DNA of 64,000 bases from Acinetobacter sp. WCHAc010034 (GTDB lineage: Bacteria; Pseudomonadota; Gammaproteobacteria; Pseudomonadales; Moraxellaceae): assembly GCF_001696615.3 (NCBI RefSeq), contig NZ_CP032279.1, forward strand, positions 372,001 through 436,000. The letters run 5' to 3'. Below are positions 45,920 to 54,421 of this stretch, in pieces (within the stretch, counting starts at the first letter, position 1; each line of letters begins with the position of its first letter). A program made the position numbers and the translations under genes. The notes beneath the pieces were generated by a model. The model searched no databases and had not been told where the DNA came from. It saw only the letters and a list, made by a program, of their open reading frames with translations.

Positions 45920-46663
45920 ATGCTGAAGCGCTTCCATGCAGTCTGCAGCTTTATCGCCTTAAGCCTGTGCCTTTGGGCCTGCACGCCAAATCAGTCCGCT
46001 TCATCCTCCACGGTAGACGCCAGCCTATACGACAGTTTCTGGATTTGGGGCAATATTTCCTCTGCGCCTTACCTCAGCCAAGCCAAGGAAATTTATGTTC
46101 TGCAGGGCGAAGTCCGCCTGAATAAAAGCGCGCAGCAGCCTGTGCTAATCCCGCAGGGCGTCGCGGTGCTGAAAGTGCCGCATCAGAAAGTTTGGCTGGT
46201 GTACCGCAATCACCTGCTGAATTGGCGGCCGGAAGAAATACAGCTTATTGCGCAGCGGATTCAGCAATGGGAACAGGCCGGCAATCAGGTTCAAGGCATT
46301 CAGATAGATTTTGACAGCCCGACCAAAGATATTCGAAGCTATGCGCTGTTTTTAGAAAAACTGCGCGCGGCTTTGCCTCAGAAATACCGGCTCAGCATTA
46401 CCGGCCTGCTGGACTGGGGCAATATTCAGGATCAGCAGGCGCTGCATCTGCTGCGGGAAAATATTGATGAACTGGTGGTTCAGAGCTATCAAGGTTCAGC
46501 AACTATTCAGAACTACCAAAGCTATTTAAAGAAAGTATCCAAACTGCAGCTTCCCTATAAAATCGGGATTGTGCAGCATGGGGAATGGAACCCCGAACTC
46601 AATTTCACGGCCGATCCGAACTTTAAAGGCTATGTGGTTTTTCTGCTGCGCAGCGCCCCCTAA
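45920..46663 (+). CDS. DUF3142-like exported protein, 247 aa
   Basis: The N-terminus (MLKRFHAVCSFIALSLCLWACTP) is a lipoprotein-like signal with Cys21 in the lipobox (LWAC). The rest follows the DUF3142 pattern: FWIWGNIS, RIQQWEQAGNQVQGIQIDFDSPT and YRLSITGLLDWG. It is a barrel-like fold related to sugar-active enzymes (the Asp pair in QIDFDS is typical). It lies 7 bases after the 702-residue gene. The activity of DUF3142 proteins is not known to me, so a glycan-related role is only an inference. Confidence 0.85.
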   Translation: MLKRFHAVCSFIALSLCLWACTPNQSASSSTVDASLYDSFWIWGNISSAPYLSQAKEIYVLQGEVRLNKSAQQPVLIPQGVAVLKVPHQKVWLVYRNHLLNWRPEEIQLIAQRIQQWEQAGNQVQGIQIDFDSPTKDIRSYALFLEKLRAALPQKYRLSITGLLDWGNIQDQQALHLLRENIDELVVQSYQGSATIQNYQSYLKKVSKLQLPYKIGIVQHGEWNPELNFTADPNFKGYVVFLLRSAP

Positions 46664-46718
46664 AGCAGCCCGCTTTCAGCAATTGCCTAAAATAATTAGG
46701 GCTTTTTGAACGCATGCC

Positions 46719-46747
46719 TTGTATTCCAAGGCCAAACGCTCTAGAAT
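46719..46747 (+). promoter_or_regulatory. candidate promoter of rpsF-rpsR-rplI
   Basis: TTGTAT (46719-46724), a 17-base spacer and TAGAAT (46742-46747). A start near 46753 would give an 88-base leader containing the hairpins at 46769-46834. Confidence 0.5.
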
Positions 46748-46768
46748 TCAGGCTTCGCAAATTTTGCG

Positions 46769-46840
46769 GCACAACTTCGGTTGTGACTCCTTGCTTCAGA
46801 CAATTGCGTCTGGGGCTGTATAATCCGTAAGGAGCTGACA
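46769..46840 (+). promoter_or_regulatory. rpsF leader, candidate S6:S18 autoregulatory element
   Basis: CACAAC-TTCG-GTTGTG (46770-46785) is followed by CTCCTT (46787-46792), which can pair with AAGGAG (46829-46834), the Shine-Dalgarno of rpsF. This closes around an inner hairpin CAGAC/GTCTG (46797-46812). A CCG (46825-46827) lies unpaired next to the closing helix. A CCG beside the start-blocking helix is the hallmark of the known S6:S18 binding motif of rpsF leaders. Confidence 0.55.
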
Positions 46841-47227
46841 ATGCGTCATTACGAAATCGTACTTTTAGTACACCCTGATCAAAGCGATCAAGTGGTTGGT
46901 ATGGTAGAACGCTATATCTCTCACATCAAAGATGCTGAAGGTCAAATTCACCGTTTAGAAGATTGGGGCCGCCGCCAACTGGCTTACCCGATTAACAAAA
47001 TTCATAAAGCGCACTACATTTTAATGAATATTGAATGTGGTCAAACTACGCTTGATGAGCTTGAAGAATTGTTCCGCTACAACGATGCAATCATTCGCAG
47101 CTTAATCATCCGTCGTGAAAACGCTATCACTGAAGAGTCTTTACTGGCTAAGAGTGCTGAAGAAAAACGCGCGCGTAAAGCACAGCGTGAAGAAGCACAA
47201 CAAGCTCAAGACTCTGCTGAAGCATAA
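46841..47227 (+). CDS. rpsF: 30S ribosomal protein S6
   Basis: S6 binds the central domain of 16S rRNA as a dimer with S18. The 128-residue protein begins [18 protein letters not shown], with the S6 fold and the conserved GGR-like and RRENAI segment. The C-terminal charged tail ([15 protein letters not shown]) is acidic/basic mixed, as in other gammaproteobacteria. AAGGAG precedes the ATG. It is the first of rpsF-rpsR-rplI, which lacks priB between rpsF and rpsR, as is usual outside the enterics. Confidence 0.98.
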   Translation: MRHYEIVLLVHPDQSDQVVGMVERYISHIKDAEGQIHRLEDWGRRQLAYPINKIHKAHYILMNIECGQTTLDELEELFRYNDAIIRSLIIRRENAITEESLLAKSAEEKRARKAQREEAQQAQDSAEA

Positions 47228-47238
47228 GGAGAACATCA

Positions 47239-47466
47239 ATGGCACGTTTTTACCGTCGTCGCAAGTTCTGCCGCTTTACAGCTGAGAACGTTACGTACAT
47301 CGACTACAAAGATATCGACACTTTAAAACAGTACATCACTGAAAACGGCAAGATTGTTCCTAGCCGTATTACAGGTACTAAAGCTCGTTACCAACGTCAA
47401 TTAGCGCTTGCTATCAAACAAGCTCGCTACTTGTCTTTGATCCCTTACACTGACAATCATAAGTGA
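47239..47466 (+). CDS. rpsR: 30S ribosomal protein S18
   Basis: S18 pairs with S6 on the 30S platform. The 75-residue protein begins [18 protein letters not shown] and contains the S18 signature ([35 protein letters not shown]). It lies 11 bases after rpsF with a good GGAG site and 9 bases before rplI. Confidence 0.99.
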   Translation: MARFYRRRKFCRFTAENVTYIDYKDIDTLKQYITENGKIVPSRITGTKARYQRQLALAIKQARYLSLIPYTDNHK

Positions 47467-47475
47467 GGTTGAGCT

Positions 47476-47922
47476 GTGGATATTATCTTATTACAACGCA
47501 TTAAAAACCTTGGCAAACTAGGTGATAAAGTTTCAGTTAAAGCTGGTTACGGCCGCAACTACCTTATCCCTCAAGGTCAAGCAGTAGCAGCGACTGAAGC
47601 TAACACTGCTGCTTTTGAAGCTCGCCGCGCTGAACTTGAGAAAGCTGAAGCTGACGTTTTAGCTGCTGCTCAAGCACGTGCTGACCAATTAGACGAAGTT
47701 AACATCGTAATCACTGCGAAAGCTGGTGACGAAGGTAAACTGTTCGGTTCTATCGGTACTCGTGACATCGCTGACGCGTTAACTAATGCTGGTCTTGCTG
47801 TAGACCGCGCAGAAGTTCGTTTGCCAAATGGCGCTCTGCGTCACACTGGCGAATTCAACATCGCAATCCAATTGCATCATGATGTTGCTGCTGAAGTTCT
47901 CGTTACTATCGTATCTGAGTAA
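47476..47922 (+). CDS. rplI: 50S ribosomal protein L9
   Basis: L9 binds 23S rRNA at the base of the L1 stalk and extends to the next ribosome. The 148-residue protein has a GTG start and the signature [30 protein letters not shown]. The long central helix is Ala/Glu-rich ([21 protein letters not shown]). A strong terminator follows at 47939. Confidence 0.99.
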   Translation: MDIILLQRIKNLGKLGDKVSVKAGYGRNYLIPQGQAVAATEANTAAFEARRAELEKAEADVLAAAQARADQLDEVNIVITAKAGDEGKLFGSIGTRDIADALTNAGLAVDRAEVRLPNGALRHTGEFNIAIQLHHDVAAEVLVTIVSE

Positions 47923-47938
47923 TTTCCTGCAGAAAAAA

Positions 47939-47966
47939 GGGCATGCTTCGGCATGCTCTTTTTTTA
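47939..47966 (+). terminator. terminator after rplI
   Basis: GGGCATGC-TTCG-GCATGCTC followed by seven T. Confidence 0.95.
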
Positions 47967-48155
47967 TCCTTAAAATTTGCACCGCCGCACGTGCGCAGGC
48001 ATATTCAAATTTTGGCGCCATGCCGGTTCAATGGAAATTTCAATTCGCAATATTCAGCAGAGCAGGTATCATTTCCTTAGCCATAACGGTTGAAATTACG
48101 CTTCCATACCCCATTTTCATTTAAGCATTGACTGTATTCAAAATCAGGGTTTTAT

Positions 48156-49586
48156 ATGTCACAGGCGAATGCCAGCACCAAAGCAGAAACAAAGAACAGC
48201 GAATCTGGCCAGCTTAAAGAGTTCCGCACGCCGCCGCACAACCTTGCAATTGAGCAGGCTGTACTGGCTGCCTTGATGACTGTTGCAGAATCGTTTGAGC
48301 AAGTGGGCGATGTGCTGACCGAAAGTGACTTTTATGCAACACGGCATAAATATATCTTCCGCGCAATTGACCAGCTGTCTAAAGAAAGCTCGCCTTATGA
48401 TGCAGTTCTGGTGCATGACTGGCTGACCAAGCAAAACCTGCTGGACGCCATTGGCGGTGAGGAATACCTCATGCAGCTGATGTCTGACTCCCCTTCCAGT
48501 TTCTACAACCTGGAAACCTACGCCAATAAAATTAAAGAATTCTCGACTTTAAGAAGCATGATTAAAGTCAGCTCTGAGATTCTGCAAAACGCTTACGACA
48601 CCAAAGGCCGCAGTGTCAGCGAAATTTTAGATTTGGCCGAAACCAATATCTTCTCCATTGCCGAACAGCACAATAATAACGCCAAGGCTCAAGGCCCAAA
48701 GCCGATTAATGCAGTCGTGGCGGATGTTTTTGACAAGCTGAATGAACTGTCGCAAATGGAAGGCAGCATTACCGGCTTAACCACCGGCTTTTTGGAGCTG
48801 GACAACAAGACTTCAGGCATGCAGGCCGGCGACTTGATTATTGTTGCAGCCCGACCTTCCATGGGTAAAACCACGTTTGCCATGAATCTGGTCGAAAGCG
48901 TTTTATTCAACAATAATTTGCCTGCGCTGGTGTATTCCATGGAAATGCCTGCCGACTCCATCGCCATGCGTCTGATTTCATCCTTTGGCCGCGTGCATCA
49001 GGGCCATTTGCGCGCTGGTAAAATGGATGCGGATGAATGGTCGAAAGTGACCAGCACCATTGTGCATCTGCAGGAAAAAAACCTGTATATTGATGATTCA
49101 TCTGCGCTGCCGCCGACTGAATTGCGCTCCCGCGCACGCCGAATTGCAAAAATGCATGGAGGCAAGCTCGGCTGCATCATGGTCGACTATCTGCAGCTGA
49201 TGAAAGTTCCGGGCATGGGCGACAACCGTGTCGGCGAGATCTCGGAAATTTCGCGCAGCTTAAAAGCCTTGGCTAAAGAAATGCACTGCCCTGTGATTGC
49301 GCTGTCGCAGCTGAACCGGGCGCTGGAAAACCGCCCGAATAAGCGTCCTGTAATGTCGGATTTGCGTGAATCCGGCGCGATTGAGCAGGATGCCGACTTG
49401 ATTATGTTTATTTACCGGGATGAAGTTTACAACAAGGAATCCAAAGAAGCCGGCACTGCAGAAATCATTATCGGCAAGCAGCGTAACGGCCCGATCGGCA
49501 CGGTGCGCCTCGCTTTTGAAGGCCAATACACCAAATTCAGCAACCTCTCACCTGAGTTTTATGCTCAGTATGATGATGAAGAGTAA
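48156..49586 (+). CDS. dnaB: replicative DNA helicase
   Basis: DnaB is the hexameric 5'-3' helicase at the replication fork. The 476-residue protein has the N-terminal dimerisation domain (PHNLAIEQAVLAALM), a linker helix and a RecA-like domain with Walker A AARPSMGKTTFAMN, Walker B in LGCIMVDYLQLM and the DLRESGAIEQDAD motif. An AGGG lies before the ATG. It is downstream of rplI, behind that gene's terminator. In the lineage alr usually follows closely; here two other genes lie between. Confidence 0.98.
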   Translation: MSQANASTKAETKNSESGQLKEFRTPPHNLAIEQAVLAALMTVAESFEQVGDVLTESDFYATRHKYIFRAIDQLSKESSPYDAVLVHDWLTKQNLLDAIGGEEYLMQLMSDSPSSFYNLETYANKIKEFSTLRSMIKVSSEILQNAYDTKGRSVSEILDLAETNIFSIAEQHNNNAKAQGPKPINAVVADVFDKLNELSQMEGSITGLTTGFLELDNKTSGMQAGDLIIVAARPSMGKTTFAMNLVESVLFNNNLPALVYSMEMPADSIAMRLISSFGRVHQGHLRAGKMDADEWSKVTSTIVHLQEKNLYIDDSSALPPTELRSRARRIAKMHGGKLGCIMVDYLQLMKVPGMGDNRVGEISEISRSLKALAKEMHCPVIALSQLNRALENRPNKRPVMSDLRESGAIEQDADLIMFIYRDEVYNKESKEAGTAEIIIGKQRNGPIGTVRLAFEGQYTKFSNLSPEFYAQYDDEE

Positions 49587-49618
49587 AACTTAAAATTCGA
49601 TTACTGTGAAACTGTGGC

Positions 49619-50269
49619 TTATAACCAAAACTTAAGCCACTTGATCAGCCTTTCCCACATACTTTTGAACACTGCTCGCACATGATCATTATCTTCAACA
49701 GATGATGCTGGGAAAGCTTCTCTGAGTTTTTTACAGGTTGGATATTGTTTTTGGATTTTGGCTAAATAATATTTTTGGTCATGCTCAATAAAACCATCCA
49801 AGATGTCTACCGTTTCATTATTCCTGTGCATACAATTCGATGTTTGTTTATTCCAAGCTAAAAATGGCGCTATAGACTTGGAAATGCTTACTCGATCATT
49901 TTCACAATTTAATTTCGCAAATGAAACTATTTGATATTCGTCAGCATTGTTTCCATCTGGCGCATAGGCCAAGCCAATAATGATTTGCTCTTTTGGAATA
50001 TGTTGAATTGCAAATGAACTGTGCCATTGTGTAGATTTTGTATATCGAAATTCATCTATAGTTGATCTAAAAATAAATTTTTCAGCACTTAACTCAACTT
50101 TAAAGTGGGTCATATTCGCCTGATTTGCTGTTACCGTTTGATATCGAGCAATAAAAACATCTTGTGGCGTATGTGGTGCACACGCAAAACTCTGTTCTAT
50201 CGAAAATGAGAGTACCATAGAAAAATAAAGAAATTTTCGAACAAAAAGGTAGTCAGATTTAATTTTCAA
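49619..50269 (-). CDS. exported hypothetical protein, 216 aa, AT-rich
   Basis: A signal peptide (about 1-30, KFLYFSMVLSFSIEQSFA) is followed by a CAPHTPQDVF start and a beta-rich mature part (HFKVELSAEKFIFRS, EQIIIGLAYAPDGNNADEYQI), with Cys at CAPH, LNCEND, NCMHRN and TCKKL. It is probably periplasmic. I recognise no family. The base composition is clearly more AT-rich than that of dnaB or alr, and it is on the opposite strand from both, which suggests later acquisition. Confidence 0.7.
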   Translation of the reverse strand: MKIKSDYLFVRKFLYFSMVLSFSIEQSFACAPHTPQDVFIARYQTVTANQANMTHFKVELSAEKFIFRSTIDEFRYTKSTQWHSSFAIQHIPKEQIIIGLAYAPDGNNADEYQIVSFAKLNCENDRVSISKSIAPFLAWNKQTSNCMHRNNETVDILDGFIEHDQKYYLAKIQKQYPTCKKLREAFPASSVEDNDHVRAVFKSMWERLIKWLKFWL

Positions 50270-50398
50270 AATTTAATTTCTCAATGGAATACTTTTCATC
50301 TGATATCAACATGCAAATATAAGGAAGTTATTGAATCTAAATTATTTTCTAAAACATCTTAACTATTTTATAAACTCAATAACTTACCTTTTTAAATG

Positions 50399-50809
50399 TT
50401 ATTTCGCTAACGCAGTTTTTAAAGCTGCAATATTTGCACGCCAATCATCATAATACTCAGTTTCACCCCAAAGCTCATTTAACTCTGAATCATCACTTAA
50501 AACCAAATCTAAAGCTGTTCTAGCTTTTTCTAACAATTCTGGTGAAGGCTCAATTTTTACTGTATTTACCCATTCATCAATTTGAGCGGTATAGGCATCT
50601 ACCTGAGTTCCTTTACCCAATAATTTTGCGATAACTTCAACTGCAGCAATGATAACTGAAGCGTCATCAGCTTCAAGATACTCGTCTTTATTTTCTATAG
50701 CAGACTCAAAAACTTTTGCGAGTACTGCATCATCCTGTACATTTTCTAATTCGTAGACCCAATCAGCTGCGTCATCATTTCCAAATGGTTCGTGTGACCA
50801 AACACCCAT
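50399..50809 (-). CDS. DUF4259-like protein, 136 aa
   Basis: The start at 50809 has AGGA upstream and gives the family's N-terminus MGVWSHEPFGNDDAADWVYEL, a DUF4259 hallmark. The protein is acidic and helical, ends in a short Leu/Ala-rich helix and has no signal peptide. DUF4259 proteins have no established function; they are often scattered in accessory regions, some near toxin-immunity genes. It is AT-rich and on the minus strand between dnaB and alr, next to the exported protein. Confidence 0.85.
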   Translation of the reverse strand: MGVWSHEPFGNDDAADWVYELENVQDDAVLAKVFESAIENKDEYLEADDASVIIAAVEVIAKLLGKGTQVDAYTAQIDEWVNTVKIEPSPELLEKARTALDLVLSDDSELNELWGETEYYDDWRANIAALKTALAK

Positions 50810-51118
50810 AATCCTGCCTCTTTCTTTATAGTCAATTTTCAATATGATAAATGATCATACACAACAATTTGCTAGCTTCATCGTCTAAATTTATGTCAGT
50901 TGTTACAACATTTTAAGTATTTATAAATGCTTATTTTATTTTCCCGATTTATTTACAAATATTGATGAAAAACACAAATGCGCATGTCTATTTAGATTTG
51001 ATAGGTCTACAATATTGCTTGATTTAAAGCGCCGCATATAGCAATAGCTGTGAATCAAACCGATATCTTGTACCAAATGGTACAAATCTCTATTTGTCAT
51101 TCCCAAGGAGTAACAAGG

Positions 51119-52192
51119 GTGCGTCAAGCAACAGTTTATATTGATCAAGAAGCGCTTCAATATAATTTAAACCGTGTCAGAGAACTTGCCCCGGCCGCTA
51201 AAATCGTCAGCATGGTCAAAGCCAATGCTTACGGGCACGGCGTTAAAGACTGCTTAGCCGCCTTGAAAGATACCGATGCCTTTGGCGTTGCCTGTTTAGA
51301 AGAAGCCCTTGAAATCCGTGAACTCGGCTATAAGCAGCCAATCACCTTGATTGAAGGCGTTTTCTCTGCAGATGAAATGCAGGCAGCTGTCGCCAATGGC
51401 CTTGAATGCCTTGTGCATCACCAGCCGCAGCTGGACTGGCTGCGCGCGCACAAAGACGCTTATATCGCTAAAGGGCTGAAAGTCTGGGTCAAACTGAACA
51501 GTGGCATGAACCGCTTAGGCTTTAAAGTTCCTGAAATTATTGCTGTCATCAACTCGCTGAAAGCGGAAGGCTTTAGCTGCGTACTGGCCATGCACTTTGC
51601 CAATGCCGATGCGGACAGCCATCCGTTAAATGAGCAGCAGCGCGCGCAGTTCCTGCAGGTCAAAGAAGCCTGCGCGCCTGTGCTGGGCTCCTGCTGCAAC
51701 TCCGCCGCCATCTGCAAATGGCCTGAGCTGAACTTTGATTTTGTCCGCCCGGGCATTATGCTGTACGGCGCTTCTCCATTTGCCGATAAAACCGTGCAGG
51801 ACTTGGGCCTTAAGCCCGTCATGACCTTCACTGCCGAAATTATCGCGCTGAATTCCATTCAAGCTGGCGAAGCCGTCGGCTACGGCTCAACTTTTGTGGC
51901 CGATCAGGACATGGATCTGGCGATTGTTTCAATTGGCTATGGCGACGGCTACCCGCGTGCTTTCCTCAAGCAGAATTATGTTGCCGTCAATGGCCAGCAG
52001 GCCCGCGTGATTGGCCGCGTTGCAATGGACATGATTGCCATTGATGTTAGCGGCATGACAGCGCCTATTGGCACAGAAGTTGAACTCTGGGGCAATAGCC
52101 GCCTGGTTGATGATGTGGCAGAAGCCAACGGCACCATCGGCTATGAACTGCTGTGCCGCCTCAGCGGCCGTCCTGTGCGCAAGCTGCGGTAA
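51119..52192 (+). CDS. alr: alanine racemase
   Basis: Alr is a PLP enzyme that makes D-alanine for peptidoglycan. The start is the GTG at 51119, with AAGGAG eight bases upstream; an ATG at 51050 is rejected. The 357-residue protein has the PLP Lys in VKANAYGHG (Lys34), the second catalytic base Tyr255 in GEAVGYGSTF and the family's MNRLGFK and SIGYGDGYPR segments. A perfect 13-base terminator hairpin follows. Confidence 0.97.
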   Translation: MRQATVYIDQEALQYNLNRVRELAPAAKIVSMVKANAYGHGVKDCLAALKDTDAFGVACLEEALEIRELGYKQPITLIEGVFSADEMQAAVANGLECLVHHQPQLDWLRAHKDAYIAKGLKVWVKLNSGMNRLGFKVPEIIAVINSLKAEGFSCVLAMHFANADADSHPLNEQQRAQFLQVKEACAPVLGSCCNSAAICKWPELNFDFVRPGIMLYGASPFADKTVQDLGLKPVMTFTAEIIALNSIQAGEAVGYGSTFVADQDMDLAIVSIGYGDGYPRAFLKQNYVAVNGQQARVIGRVAMDMIAIDVSGMTAPIGTEVELWGNSRLVDDVAEANGTIGYELLCRLSGRPVRKLR

Positions 52193-52220
52193 AATTCCAG
52201 CTGCAGATTGCTCCATGCTA

Positions 52221-52250
52221 AAGAAAGCCCAAATCTGTTTGGGCTTTCTT
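52221..52250. terminator. bidirectional terminator between alr and the Anbu gene
   Basis: A 13-base perfect stem (AAGAAAGCCCAAA with TTTGGGCTTTCTT) around a 4-base loop lies between convergent genes. T-tracts are part of the stem on both sides. Confidence 0.9.
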
Positions 52251-52270
52251 ATGCCTTCAAGTTCTGCAGG

Positions 52271-53005
52271 CTACTCAAAATAATCAATGGTAGGCACCGG
52301 CAGTTCCTGCAAGCCGCGCTTCAGCATGGCCGACCACTGCTTGCTGATGCTGGAAAAATACGGATCTTCCTCATAAATCCGCTTGCCTATAGGAATCTTC
52401 AGGCTGTCTTTATGATAGACTAAAGCATCTAAAGGCATGCCAACCGACACATTCGACCTTAAAGTCGAATCAAAGGAAATCAGGCTGCAGCGCAGGGCCT
52501 CATCCATCGGCATATCATAATGCAGCGCGCGGTCTAAAATCGGCTTGCCGTATTTGCTTTCGCCAATCTGAAAATACGGCGTATCTGAAGTTGCGCAGAT
52601 GAAATTGCCCTGCGGATAGATATTGTACAGCTGCATTTCCGCATTCTGAATCTGCCCGCCCACCAGCAGGCTGCAGAAATAATTGCTCTGCTCGGCAGTA
52701 TCCGAAGTTACATCCGCAATGACTTTTTTGAGCGTATGGCCAACCAGCTCCGCAACTTCAAACATGGTGTTCAGGCTGTGCAAGTTCGGCTCCTGCCTGG
52801 TTTCCAGCTGATTCTGCAGATGGCCGATTACCGCCTGAGTGGTTGCCAGATTGCCGGACGTCTGGATCACAATCAGCCTTTCGCCGGGCACGCCGAATGT
52901 ATGCAGTTTGCGGAAAACGGAAATATGGTCTACCCCAGCATTGGTTCTGGTGTCGCTGATGAACACCATGCCGTCCTTTAACCGCAATGCGCAGCAATAA
53001 GTCAT
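52271..53005 (-). CDS. Anbu proteasome-like peptidase
   Basis: Anbu is the bacterial ancestral-type beta-subunit of the proteasome/HslV family (N-terminal nucleophile hydrolase). The 244-residue protein begins Met-Thr-Tyr-Cys without a propeptide. Thr2 would be the nucleophile after Met removal, followed by LKDGMVFISDTRTNAGVDH, which is the family signature. It is last of a four-gene set with ATP-grasp, alpha-E and transglutaminase genes, a partnership described for Anbu in other bacteria. Its real substrate is unknown; a role in peptide or peptide-ligase product turnover has been proposed. Confidence 0.95.
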   Translation of the reverse strand: MTYCCALRLKDGMVFISDTRTNAGVDHISVFRKLHTFGVPGERLIVIQTSGNLATTQAVIGHLQNQLETRQEPNLHSLNTMFEVAELVGHTLKKVIADVTSDTAEQSNYFCSLLVGGQIQNAEMQLYNIYPQGNFICATSDTPYFQIGESKYGKPILDRALHYDMPMDEALRCSLISFDSTLRSNVSVGMPLDALVYHKDSLKIPIGKRIYEEDPYFSSISKQWSAMLKRGLQELPVPTIDYFE

Positions 53006-53020
53006 GTCCTATCCTTTTTT

Positions 53021-53800
53021 CTAACAGCTGAGTACCTGAACAATCGAGTTCATTGACTCAACGCCTCCTTTTTCGCGCACGCCGCGCATCGGTGCAACAT
53101 CCCAGTAGTCGCGCCCGACCGCCACATAAATATGCGAATCCGGCGCAAAGCGCTGGTTGCTGATATCAAAACAATACCATGCATTGTCTAAAAATACTTC
53201 AGCCCAGGCATGACTGGCCAGATGCAAAGCCTGCGGCGCAAACAGGTAGCCTGACACATAGCGCGCAGGCAGGCCCAGATACCTGCACATGGCAATGAAT
53301 ACATGGCTATGGTCTTGGCATACGCCCTGGCGGCAGCTGAATGCGTCAATTGCTGAGGTATGGACTGAAGTCTGGTGCGGCGCATAAGGAATATGCTGCA
53401 GCACCGCTTCAGCAAGCCGGATTAAGTGCTCGCGGTTCAGCAGCGGCGCATAGCCCAGCGCAAAGCGCTTCATTTCTGCACTGCACAGGGTGCTGGGCGT
53501 CGGCTGCAGAAACAGATGCGGATTCAGCGGCAGCAAGGCGCCGTGCCGGCTGTGCGGATTCACCTCTACCACGCCCTGCGCCATAATGGTCATCTGCAGA
53601 TAAGGCTCGCGCTGCGCGCTGGTCAGCCAGACATTGCTGAATGCATCCATCTGGGCGCTTTGCTGGCCCGGCACGCTGATGTCCCAATAATGCACCTGCT
53701 GATGCGAATTGCTGGAAGGCTGCATCTTAATATACTGAATGCTGCTCTGCACCGGCGCGGTATAGGCATAGTGCGTTTGATGATTCACCATGAGTTTCAT
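53021..53800 (-). CDS. transglutaminase-like cysteine protease
   Basis: This 259-residue protein has an N-terminal beta-barrel-like domain (about 1-100; family 'bacterial transglutaminase-like N-terminal') and a transglutaminase-type core. The catalytic triad is visible as Cys161 (CRQGVCQDHSH), His197 (LASHAWAEVF) and Asp212 (CFDISNQ). The start at 53800 overlaps the alpha-E stop (ATGA), so translation is coupled. It lies 15 bases before the Anbu start. Within the cluster it may act as an endopeptidase or amide-handling enzyme on the ATP-grasp product; this is inference. Confidence 0.95.
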   Translation of the reverse strand: MKLMVNHQTHYAYTAPVQSSIQYIKMQPSSNSHQQVHYWDISVPGQQSAQMDAFSNVWLTSAQREPYLQMTIMAQGVVEVNPHSRHGALLPLNPHLFLQPTPSTLCSAEMKRFALGYAPLLNREHLIRLAEAVLQHIPYAPHQTSVHTSAIDAFSCRQGVCQDHSHVFIAMCRYLGLPARYVSGYLFAPQALHLASHAWAEVFLDNAWYCFDISNQRFAPDSHIYVAVGRDYWDVAPMRGVREKGGVESMNSIVQVLSC

Positions 53801-54399
53801 GCGCCGGCCTCGAACAGGGTTTGTATATGATCGCTGAAATGGTAAAACTGCGTGCTGCCGGGCTGCGCTTGCAGCTGATGCCAAGCTTCGTTCAGCCCGC
53901 TCCAGCCGATACCGGCAAGCGCGGCGGCGATGCGGCTTATTTTCTGCAGCGTCAGGCTTGCATCCTGATGCAGGCGCAATTGGCGGTCTAAGTCTTCAAT
54001 GCACTGCCCCAGGCTGAAAAACAGGAAAACGTCTTCAGATTCGGCCTCCAGCGCCTCCTGGCATTCCGCGGCCACATCGCAAATATAACCGGTGTTTTCA
54101 TTGGCATTGCGGATCAGCTGATTCAGTTCCGCATAGGCCTGCGCGGACAGCACCCCGCGCAAATCCAGAATATTATTCTGCGCATACTGAAACTGCGACG
54201 CGAATGAAGCCGGATGCTGCGGATCGGCAGCCAGCTCATTTAATGAATCGGCATCGAATGCCGGCAGGCAGAATGCATGCGCATAACTGCGGGCTGCCTC
54301 ATTGTCCTGAAATGGAAACAGGCTGCACAGGTACTGCGTGCGCGTTAAATAGCGCCCCAGCCAAAAAATATGCTCAGCATTGCTGTTCAATAAAATCAT
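53797..54399 (-). CDS. alpha-E domain protein (short form)
   Basis: The alpha-E domain is an all-helical domain found almost only in this gene set. The N-terminal motif MILLNSNAEHIFWLGRYLTRTQ is the family signature. At 200 residues it is clearly shorter than the usual 300-320. The helical core seems to be cut in the middle and end, but no frameshift is seen and the gene is translationally coupled on both sides. It is probably a lineage-specific compact version. Function unknown; proposed to bind or present substrate to the ATP-grasp ligase. Confidence 0.9.
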   Translation of the reverse strand: MILLNSNAEHIFWLGRYLTRTQYLCSLFPFQDNEAARSYAHAFCLPAFDADSLNELAADPQHPASFASQFQYAQNNILDLRGVLSAQAYAELNQLIRNANENTGYICDVAAECQEALEAESEDVFLFFSLGQCIEDLDRQLRLHQDASLTLQKISRIAAALAGIGWSGLNEAWHQLQAQPGSTQFYHFSDHIQTLFEAGA

Positions 54400-54421
54400 G
54401 TTCCGCTCCTTGCATGGAGTT

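Noticed and set aside
46804..46826. TATAAT at 46819-46824 as the rpsF promoter
   Set aside because: No fitting -35 at 16-18 bases; it would give a leader of about 12 bases. The 46719-46747 pair is better, although this cannot be fully excluded.
48122..48155. TTGACT near 48126 as a dnaB promoter
   Set aside because: The -10 at correct spacing would sit directly on the start codon.
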